Made by a program: the position numbers and the translations under genes. Below, one piece after another: positions 1 through 4,269 of a stretch of DNA of 5,418 nucleotides. Location of the stretch: the NCBI GenBank assembly GCA_002391565.1, contig DGFH01000003.1, positions 1 to 5,418 on the forward strand, given 5' to 3'. The DNA comes from Anaerolineales bacterium UBA3905 (GTDB taxonomy: Bacteria; Chloroflexota; Anaerolineae; Caldilineales; Caldilineaceae). Below the pieces are notes generated by a model. That model searched no databases, was not told the origin of the DNA, and saw only the letters and a program-made list of their open reading frames with translations. The number at the start of each line of letters is the position of its first letter. Position 1 is the stretch's first letter.

Positions 1-320
1 AGGCGATCTTCCGGCTTCAACCCCAGCCGCTCCAACACGATGCGCCCCGCTTCCAGCACTTCTGCCTGCGAGCGCGAATGCACCTCGAACATGCCGAACT
101 CGCGCTCGACGATCTGTGCGCCGGGTCGCGCTTCGGTGCTTTTCACAGCGATGTCCACCAGCTGGAAGACCTCGTTGCCGGGCGCCACCTCGATGTAGAG
201 CGACGCCATGCCCTCGGTCGGCAGGTCGCCCTGGGTGATCGTGCCGACGAAAGCCGCATATTGCGGCTGCATCCGGTCAAGATACGAGTAGCAACGAAGT
301 TGAAACTTGCTTTCAGCCAT
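1..320 (-). CDS. BMC-T (tandem-domain) microcompartment shell protein, partial
   Basis: This is the N-terminal 106 residues of a shell protein, read leftward from ATG at 320 and cut by the window edge with no stop. The translation starts MAESKFQLRCYSYLDRMQPQ and contains blocks such as QPQYAAFVGTITQGDLP, ASLYIEVAPG and PGAQIVEREFGMFEVHS. From memory, these align closely with the N-terminal domain of the Haliangium ochraceum BMC-T proteins that form stacked double trimers (LRAYTVLDALQPQ..., VEIAPG..., PGLQIVERAYGLIEMH). Family members have two BMC folds and about 200 residues, so the second domain should lie just outside the window. Pseudohexameric trimers of this class tile the shell facets and may act as gated pores. 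The start follows a GAGAGG ribosome site 6 nt upstream that overlaps the stop codon of the RelE-like toxin gene, only 10 nt away. BMC-T identity is well supported; the exact subtype is inferred. Confidence 0.85.
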   Translation of the reverse strand, partial: MAESKFQLRCYSYLDRMQPQYAAFVGTITQGDLPTEGMASLYIEVAPGNEVFQLVDIAVKSTEARPGAQIVEREFGMFEVHSRSQAEVLEAGRIVLERLGLKPEDR

Positions 321-326
321 AGTACG

Positions 327-332
327 CCTCTC
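327..332 (-). promoter_or_regulatory. Shine-Dalgarno of the BMC-T gene, overlapping the toxin stop codon
   Basis: On the minus strand the bases read GCGATGAGAGGCGTACTATG. GAGAGG lies 6 nt before the BMC-T ATG, and its first two bases belong to the TGA stop of the upstream toxin (331-333). This fixes the BMC-T start and suggests that ribosomes ending on the toxin can reinitiate on the shell gene. Confidence 0.55.
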
Positions 333-597
333 ATCGCTTTCGATAGATTTCTCGCCGATGCCCGACCGCACTGATGACAAGGGTCTGTTCATCGTGAAGA
401 ATCAGATAGATCACCCGATAATCGCCCACTCGCAGTTTGTGAAAACCGGCTAACTCGCCAGTCAACGTTTCCAATCGCGCGGTCTCTATGTTCTCGGCAA
501 GCCAACGCACGCGTTCGGCGATACGACGCGCAACAGGTTTGTCGAGCCGCGCCAGATCGCGAATCGCTTCGTCCAGCAGCCGGACTTGATAGGTCAT
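331..597 (-). CDS. RelE/ParE family toxin of a type II toxin-antitoxin pair
   Basis: An 88-residue protein with the layout of RelE/ParE toxins. It has a first strand (YQVRLLDEA), two basic helices (about residues 10-45), then the strand pair HKLRVGDYRVIYLI (53-66) and a C-terminal strand ending GHRREIYRK (79-87). Basic residues K54, R56, R61, R81 and R82 plus Y85 match the positions where RelE enzymes carry catalytic or RNA-contact side chains, so ribosome-dependent mRNA cleavage is the likely activity. A ParE-type gyrase poison cannot be excluded from sequence alone. Its ATG overlaps the stop of the antitoxin gene in an ATGA, and I see no ribosome site of its own, so it is probably translated by coupling. 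It lies 10 nt upstream of the BMC-T shell gene, an unusual place for a toxin. Confidence 0.88.
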   Translation of the reverse strand: MTYQVRLLDEAIRDLARLDKPVARRIAERVRWLAENIETARLETLTGELAGFHKLRVGDYRVIYLILHDEQTLVISAVGHRREIYRKR

Positions 598-818
598 TGC
601 GCGTCGAGTTCAAGTTGCGCCAAAACGTCGTCAAGTGACTGGCCGCGCTCACCGGCAGCAACGCTGCGTTCTTGTCGCAACAGACGGTCACGAAGTTCGT
701 CCTGCACGTGCAGCCCTTCATCGGGATCGGCAAAGAGCTGGAGCAGTTTTTCCTCAACGATGGCGCCGATCAATTCCTGCAACTCCTCTTTGGTCATTTC
801 TGCAACTGTCGTAGTCAT
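594..818 (-). CDS. RelB-like antitoxin, partner of the RelE-type toxin
   Basis: A 74-residue acidic, helix-rich protein beginning MTTTVAEMTKEELQELIGAI. It has a run rich in L, E and K (residues 9-30), then DPDEGL (31-36) and a charged helical tail ending in SLDDVLAQLEL. Small proteins of this pattern are commonly encoded just upstream of RelE/ParE toxins; the tail would wrap the toxin and the N-terminal part would dimerise or bind DNA. The open frame extends further upstream, but ATG at 818 is chosen because AGGAGG lies 4 nt before it, and because the extra residues of the longer frame look like random GC-rich translation and run into the 3' end of the eutJ-like gene. The gene overlaps the toxin by 4 nt. 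Partnership rests on this overlap and the family pattern; the exact antitoxin family is less certain. Confidence 0.8.
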   Translation of the reverse strand: MTTTVAEMTKEELQELIGAIVEEKLLQLFADPDEGLHVQDELRDRLLRQERSVAAGERGQSLDDVLAQLELDAQ

Positions 819-837
819 CGCTCCTCCTGGCGGACGC

Positions 838-843
838 ATTATA
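838..843 (-). promoter_or_regulatory. possible -10 box (TATAAT) for the RelB/RelE pair and BMC-T
   Basis: The minus strand reads CGATATAATGCGTCC, a perfect TATAAT in otherwise GC-rich DNA. It lies 19 nt before the antitoxin ATG and just upstream of its AGGAGG ribosome site, implying a leader of only about a dozen bases. No good -35 hexamer is found 16-18 nt further upstream, and there is no TGn extension, so promoter function is tentative. If active, it would give the toxin-antitoxin pair and the downstream BMC-T gene transcription independent of the main operon. The rest of 819-880 holds short purine-rich, roughly 7-nt repeats (GGAGATT, GGAGACT) and nothing else I can name. Confidence 0.35.
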
Positions 844-880
844 TCGCCCTCTGGCATCGCCGCGCCTAGTCTCCAATCTC

Positions 881-1756
881 CTACTCTCTCAACCTGGCTA
901 AAGATTTTCCATGCTCCAGCGCGATGCCTAAAGGCGTCACAAACAGCGGGTTGGGCGGCAGGTGCGTTGGGACGCCGGTCACTTCCTGGATCACCCGATC
1001 CATACCGGGGAATGCGCACGCGCCGCCGACCAGGTGCAGCGCTTCCACATTCCAGCCGGCGATATGACGTTCGACGATGGTCGCCACCTTTTCCATCACC
1101 GGACGCACGACCGGAAAGAGCCGTTTCTGCTGCTGCGGGTCTTGCTTCAGCGTTTCGGCTTGCTCAAAGGAAATCCCCTGCGCGCCGGCGACGACCAGCG
1201 TGAAGTGCGTGCCGCCGGTCGGTTCGTCGGCGGTGTAGACGACCTGACCATCCTTGACGACGGCAATGCCGGTGGTGCCGCCGCCGACGTCGACGATGGC
1301 GCCGTTGCGGATTTGCAGCACGTGATTGGCGGCGCTCGGCTCATCGACCAGCCCGGTGCATTCCAGTCCAGCGGCGTAGAGCACATTGGCGGTGGCGCGC
1401 ACCTCCGCCTGCGGCACGCCCGGCGGAAATGCCGACGCCGCCGAGGTGAGCGTCACACCCAGCTTTGTCTCGACGCGCTGCTTGAGCGTGCGCAGCAGCT
1501 CCACCGCACCCACAAAATCGACCACCAGCCCGTCGCGCACGATCTGCGCAAAGCGGTATTCGCCAGCGATCGGGCAGCCGCGCTCGTCGAGCACGATCAG
1601 CACAGTGTACGCCGTGCCCAAATCCACGCCCACCTGCAACGCCCCACGATACTCCCCGCCCGGCGCGACCAGGTGTGGGTCGGGCTGCCAGCCGTTGCTG
1701 CGCCCGGCCATCACGCTGTCGGTGCGGGCGAGCAATTCGTTCAGGTTGGGGTTCAT
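881..1756 (-). CDS. eutJ: EutJ-like actin/Hsp70-fold ATPase of the microcompartment operon
   Basis: A 291-residue protein that matches EutJ across its length (E. coli EutJ is about 278 residues). The ATP-binding motifs of the actin/Hsp70/FtsA fold are in order: phosphate-1 GVDLGTAYT (43-51), a VVDFVGAVELLR segment (78-89) typical of EutJ, FPPGVP (110-115), DEPSAA (138-143), phosphate-2 VDVGGGTTGIAV (155-166), DEPTGGTHF (177-185) and the adenosine motif VGGACAFPG (243-251). The C-terminal LFVTPLGIA (271-279) is also family-typical. EutJ is annotated as a chaperone of the ethanolamine operon, perhaps for assembly or for reactivating the B12 enzyme, but its biochemical role is poorly established. 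Translation starts at ATG 1756 after GGAGG with a 7-nt spacer, inside the end of the eutT-like gene, which it overlaps by 4 nt (ATGA). Expression is therefore probably coupled to eutT. Confidence 0.93.
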   Translation of the reverse strand: MNPNLNELLARTDSVMAGRSNGWQPDPHLVAPGGEYRGALQVGVDLGTAYTVLIVLDERGCPIAGEYRFAQIVRDGLVVDFVGAVELLRTLKQRVETKLGVTLTSAASAFPPGVPQAEVRATANVLYAAGLECTGLVDEPSAANHVLQIRNGAIVDVGGGTTGIAVVKDGQVVYTADEPTGGTHFTLVVAGAQGISFEQAETLKQDPQQQKRLFPVVRPVMEKVATIVERHIAGWNVEALHLVGGACAFPGMDRVIQEVTGVPTHLPPNPLFVTPLGIALEHGKSLARLRE

Positions 1757-2538
1757 CGCCGCGCCTCCGTGCGTGCGCCGGGCAGATCGAGCGTCCAGCC
1801 AAGCTTGCCCGCCTTGAACATCAATTCAAGCACATAGACCGCCGACGACAGCCGGTTGAGCGCGTGCGCCAGGTCTGCCGGTACGAACGATTCCAGCGCC
1901 ACGACTTCGACCTCACGCGCCTGGGTGCGCACGACGTTGAGCCAGTGCAGCATCTCATGATCGTCAGCGCCGGGCGCAATGTGATCGATGCCCAGGTGAC
2001 GGTTGGGCCAGTGTGAGATGGCGTGAAGCTGTACTTCGTCCATGCCTGCCAGCGTCAGCGGCGCCACCGGACGCGCGTTGTATTCGGCGCTCATGATCTC
2101 GCGGCAGTAGGCGGCCAGCGTGTCGAGATGGCGCGCCAGGGCATCCAGCCGATAACGCCGCGCGATGGCCGCCGCCAGCATCACGAACGCGTGCAGGCTA
2201 TCGACGCGACCGCGGAATTTGAGGCGTGGGGCCGTCTTGGGCGCAAAGGTCGTGGCGTCGAGCTGTGTCATGTGGTCGGGTTTGCGCCGCACCGGCTGGC
2301 CGCACTCGGAGCAAACGGGCAGATCGCCGCTCAGCACGACCGGGAAGGTTCCTGGCTTGTCCCACTCGGCGCGCGGATTGGCGGCCGCCGGTGCGTCGAC
2401 AATCGTCGGCGTCAGCCCATGGCTCTTGAGAAAATCCTGCGCCGAGGCGGAGAACCGCACGCCCGCTGGAAAGCTGGGCAGCGTCCCCTGTCCGTTCCGC
2501 CACAGTTCGCGCAGTTCCGCTTCCGTAATTACATCCAT
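1753..2538 (-). CDS. eutT: EutT-like ATP:cob(I)alamin adenosyltransferase
   Basis: A 261-residue protein (E. coli EutT is about 267) predicted to transfer the adenosyl group of ATP to cob(I)alamin, making the cofactor for a B12-dependent lyase. Family blocks include MDVITEAELRELW at the start, CSECGQPVRRKPDHMTQLDA, PRLKFRGRVDSLHA, SHWPNRHLGIDHIAPGADDH, LLNLLRT-like LHWLNVVRTQAREVEVVALE and LAHALNRLSSAVYVLELM. The Salmonella enzyme carries an HX11CCX2C metal motif. Here only CxxC remains (C76 and C79 from this start): valine-like hydrophobic sequence replaces the first cysteine and glycine sits where the histidine would be. ATG 2538 is chosen over an upstream in-frame TTG at 2559 because known EutT proteins begin right at this ITEAxLR block; its ribosome site (AAGG, 12 nt away) is weak. 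The gene follows a 112-134 nt spacer containing a large palindrome and overlaps eutJ by 4 nt. Confidence 0.92.
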   Translation of the reverse strand: MDVITEAELRELWRNGQGTLPSFPAGVRFSASAQDFLKSHGLTPTIVDAPAAANPRAEWDKPGTFPVVLSGDLPVCSECGQPVRRKPDHMTQLDATTFAPKTAPRLKFRGRVDSLHAFVMLAAAIARRYRLDALARHLDTLAAYCREIMSAEYNARPVAPLTLAGMDEVQLHAISHWPNRHLGIDHIAPGADDHEMLHWLNVVRTQAREVEVVALESFVPADLAHALNRLSSAVYVLELMFKAGKLGWTLDLPGARTEARR

Positions 2539-2561
2539 CGTGCTTGCCAACCTTGACAATA

Positions 2562-2656
2562 GAACGCGGATGACGCGGACTGGGCAGATTTGCGCAGATT
2601 AAATTCAATCTGAGCCTGATCCGCGAACATTCGCTCGATCCACGTCATCCGCGTTC
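2562..2656. repeat. long imperfect palindrome with 14-bp perfect arms between eutQ and eutT
   Basis: GAACGCGGATGACG at 2562-2575 is exactly inverted at 2643-2656. Inside lies a second stem, CAGATT (2595-2600) with AATCTG (2607-2612), around the loop AAATTC. The left arm also has a run of GCrGAy units spaced 9-10 nt (2566, 2575, 2584, 2594), and ATCCGC recurs at 2619 and 2647 on the right. The whole spacer could fold as one hairpin. There is no U-run, so it is not a standard terminator. It resembles dispersed palindromic (REP/MITE-like) elements of GC-rich environmental genomes; copy number cannot be judged here. Confidence 0.6.
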
Positions 2657-2671
2657 CATTTTTGAGTGCTT

Positions 2672-3226
2672 TCACAACTCACTCCAGTTTGCCGGATAGG
2701 CCACGTAGACGAAGCGGGTGTAGCTGGGCGTACCAAAGGTGATCGTCGATCCTTTGGGGATGAAGATCACGTCGCCGGGCCCGCCGCGCACCTGTTCGCC
2801 CTCGCGCGTGATGACCAGTTCGCCTTCGAGCACGATATCGATCTCATCGTAGGTCAGCGTCCAGGGGAAGACGCCGCCGCCGGGCGTCTGTGCGTCGAGC
2901 GCCATGTAGCCCGCCGCCAGCGGTGAACCGTCCTCCGTCGTGACCACATCGCGCAGCCGCACCTCGGCGGTCTTGGGGATGTCCACGCCAAAGGCATCGA
3001 GCAGCACCTCGGCGCGGCGCACGGCGCGCAAAGGCGGCAATTTGCGCGGCCCAGGCGGCGCAGGGGCATCCTGGTTTTCCTCGCGCACGATCTGCACGCC
3101 CAATTCGCGCGCCACGTCGGTCGCTTCGGGCGTGATCAGGTCGGCGGGACTCACCACGAGCACCGTCGCCCTGCGTTCGCGCACCAGCCGGCGGATGTCC
3201 GCCGCGGTGAACAGTTGACGCGTCAT
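2672..3226 (-). CDS. eutQ: EutQ-like cupin protein
   Basis: A 184-residue protein with an EutQ-type N-terminal module (residues 4-47, LFTAADIRRL...LITPEATDVARELGVQI), a proline-rich linker (DAPAPPGPRKLPP, 53-65) and a C-terminal cupin barrel (about 85-182). Diagnostic cupin blocks are YDEIDIVLEGEL (126-137), GDVIFIPKGSTITFGT (151-166) and VYVAYPANW (173-181), nearly the wording of enteric EutQ. The usual cupin metal histidines are replaced by DE.D, as is typical of EutQ. It is about 50 residues shorter than E. coli EutQ (about 233), mainly through a shorter linker. EutQ is needed under some conditions for ethanolamine use, and acetate kinase activity has been reported for the Salmonella protein; which role applies here is unknown. 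The start at ATG 3226 has a poor ribosome site. The upstream spacer carries a GC-rich stem-loop after the BMC-H gene. Confidence 0.92.
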   Translation of the reverse strand: MTRQLFTAADIRRLVRERRATVLVVSPADLITPEATDVARELGVQIVREENQDAPAPPGPRKLPPLRAVRRAEVLLDAFGVDIPKTAEVRLRDVVTTEDGSPLAAGYMALDAQTPGGGVFPWTLTYDEIDIVLEGELVITREGEQVRGGPGDVIFIPKGSTITFGTPSYTRFVYVAYPANWSEL

Positions 3227-3285
3227 CTTTGGTTACGCTGGCCCTTTGCGACGCCGCGACGCCGGTTTTGCGGCTGCCGGCGGCG

Positions 3286-3306
3286 GGGAGCCCGGCTCAG
3301 GCTCCC
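3286..3306 (-). other. GC-rich stem-loop between the BMC-H and eutQ-like genes
   Basis: GGGAGCC (3286-3292) and GGCTCCC (3300-3306) form a 7-bp stem with a 7-nt loop, starting 4 nt after the BMC-H stop codon. No T-run follows on the minus strand, so it is not a clear intrinsic terminator. A second, weaker stem (GCCGG/CCGGC) lies at 3261-3281. Such hairpins after an abundant shell gene could protect its mRNA from 3' decay and lower expression of eutQ; that role is inferred. Confidence 0.4.
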
Positions 3307-3309
3307 TGG

Positions 3310-3624
3310 CTACGCTTTTCCCCCGAAGCTGCCCTTACTGTTCTTGGGCAGGATCATCTCGACGTCCTGGTGCGGGCGTGGGATGACGTGGACGGAGACG
3401 AGTTCGCCGACGCGCTTGGCCGCAGCCGCGCCGGCGTCGGTGGCGGCTTTCACCGCGCCGACATCCCCACGCACCATCACGGTCACGAAGCCGCCGCCGA
3501 TATACTCGCTGCCGATCAGCGTGACGTTGGCGGCTTTGACCATGGCGTCAGCCGCCTCGATGGCGCCGACCAGCCCTTTGGTCTCCACCATTCCCAGAGC
3601 AATCATAGCGATGTCCACTGGCAT
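3310..3624 (-). CDS. BMC-H hexameric microcompartment shell protein (EutM/PduA type)
   Basis: A 104-residue single-domain BMC protein. IALGMVETKGLVGAIEAADA (residues 8-27), VRGDVGAVKAATDAGAAAA (51-69), VGELVSVHVIPRPH (72-85) and EMILPK (89-94) are hallmarks of canonical hexamer-forming shell proteins, and the VGELVSVHVIPRPH wording is closest to EutM as I recall it. The predicted pore loop is YIGGGFV (41-47), with GGG where PduA has GSG, so the central pore would be lined by backbone and glycine as in EutM. A short KNSKGSFGGKA tail follows the fold. This would be the main facet protein. ATG 3624 is preceded by GGAAGGA with a 6-nt spacer, a strong site suited to high expression. The gene follows a toxin-antitoxin pair by 30 nt. 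It could equally be named pduA, so no symbol is given. Confidence 0.97.
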   Translation of the reverse strand: MPVDIAMIALGMVETKGLVGAIEAADAMVKAANVTLIGSEYIGGGFVTVMVRGDVGAVKAATDAGAAAAKRVGELVSVHVIPRPHQDVEMILPKNSKGSFGGKA

Positions 3625-3654
3625 ACCTGTTCCTTCCTTTGCAATGAACCTGTG

Positions 3655-3939
3655 TTATGAGACTTTTTCAATCAGTTTCCCTGACACATATCGGTGCACA
3701 ATGTCAGCGATCAGTGCCTGGTATGACATTCCTGCTGCAGTCGCTTCTTCGCGTATTGCTCTAACATCTTCTTGTGGCAGAGCAATACTGATTAAACCGA
3801 TAGACTCAAGATCAGTAACCGCATAGGTTTGATATTGTCGCAATCTCTCCTGGAGTTTAGCAACCGACCGCCACTCTTCACGTTCATATGAATCCAGCAG
3901 AGCTTGCTCTTCTGACTCTAGTTTTGTGTCCTGGTTCAC
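3655..3939 (-). CDS. ribbon-helix-helix (CopG/BrnA-like) antitoxin
   Basis: About 94 residues. The N-terminal half is acidic (SEEQALLDSYEREEW) and the C-terminal half reads ISIALPQEDVRAIREEATAAGMSYQALIADIVHRYVSGKL. That is the pattern of a ribbon-helix-helix domain: a short strand (ISIALP), helix, a turn at GMSYQ, and a second helix. Such antitoxins dimerise through the strand and bind the operator of their own operon while neutralising the toxin with the acidic segment. GTG 3939 is chosen because GGAGGTGA lies 5 nt before it; an in-frame GTG at 3948 would overlap the toxin stop (GTGA) but sits directly against that ribosome site. Gene order toxin-then-antitoxin fits BrnT/BrnA systems. The gene is clearly more AT-rich than its shell-protein neighbours. 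Confidence 0.8.
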   Translation of the reverse strand: MNQDTKLESEEQALLDSYEREEWRSVAKLQERLRQYQTYAVTDLESIGLISIALPQEDVRAIREEATAAGMSYQALIADIVHRYVSGKLIEKVS

Positions 3940-3944
3940 GCTGT

Positions 3945-3952
3945 TCACCTCC
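3945..3952 (-). promoter_or_regulatory. strong Shine-Dalgarno of the antitoxin, embedded in the toxin's last codons
   Basis: The minus strand reads TTGGGGAGGTGAACAGCGTG. GGAGGTGA is a near-perfect match to the 16S rRNA tail and includes the toxin's TGA stop (3945-3947). It is spaced 5 nt from GTG 3939 and decides that start over GTG 3948. It would favour higher antitoxin than toxin synthesis, since the toxin has no comparable site. Confidence 0.55.
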
Positions 3953-4223
3953 CCAAATACCGCTTTGTCGCCTTACGACTTGGAATGATTGTCTTCAAGA
4001 ATATCTTGTTCTCCGACTCAACAAAGGGAACAAGCCAGACATAATCATGCATTTTGACGACAAAGATACGTTGTCCTGTGGATTTCTCTGGATGTGGATG
4101 TTCGATCACATCGAGTAAATCGCTAGTGGCGATATGGATGAGCACTTCCTCAAATGATATATTGCGCCCAGTCTTGAGTTGTTGATTCTTTTCCTCGTTC
4201 CAGGTGTAGGTTTTCACCACCAC
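3945..4223 (-). CDS. BrnT-like toxin of a type II toxin-antitoxin pair
   Basis: A 92-residue protein with the layout of BrnT and related RelE-fold toxins. It has an N-terminal YTWNEEKNQQL (6-16), ISFEEVL (22-28), an EHPHPEKSTGQRIFVVKMHDYVWLVPFV strand region (41-68) and a C-terminal IFLKTIIPSRKATKRYL (74-90). The SRKATKRY tail resembles the SARKATKxE end of BrnT, where basic residues serve RNA cleavage. It is followed by a ribbon-helix-helix protein, the BrnT-BrnA order. The start is one of three adjacent GTG codons (4223, 4220, 4217), with no good ribosome site, and a stop codon at 4245-4247 limits further extension. It lies 46 nt after the aldehyde dehydrogenase stop. Toxin function is inferred from family resemblance and pairing; an uncharacterised sister family of BrnT is also possible. 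Confidence 0.75.
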   Translation of the reverse strand: MVVKTYTWNEEKNQQLKTGRNISFEEVLIHIATSDLLDVIEHPHPEKSTGQRIFVVKMHDYVWLVPFVESENKIFLKTIIPSRKATKRYLGR

Positions 4224-4269
4224 GATGCCCCGGTTAAGATCGGTTCACAACCACAGAGTTCGCTTGCTC

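Noticed and set aside
819..1019. N-terminal extension of the RelB-like antitoxin into the eutJ-like gene
   Set aside because: The ATG at 818 has a strong ribosome site and a family-typical beginning; the extension overlaps eutJ and looks like random GC-rich sequence.
962..1837. Plus-strand open frame of 291 codons opposite the eutJ-like gene
   Set aside because: Its translation is rich in H, R, A and G with no family resemblance, and it mirrors a well-recognised gene; it is a GC-rich shadow frame.
2023..2556. Plus-strand open frame of 177 codons opposite the eutT-like gene
   Set aside because: It is covered by conserved EutT blocks on the minus strand, and its sequence is low-complexity H/R/G.
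2553..2558. TTGACA on the plus strand as a -35 box
   Set aside because: No -10 lies at proper distance and no plus-strand gene follows.
2598..2603. TTTAAT on the minus strand as a -10 box for eutT
   Set aside because: There is no -35 match 16-18 nt upstream, and it falls in the inner part of the palindrome.
4224..4269. GGTTGTGAACC mini-palindrome between ALDH and the BrnT-like toxin as an operator or terminator
   Set aside because: The stem is only 4 bp with no T-run and no promoter visible beside it; too weak to call.
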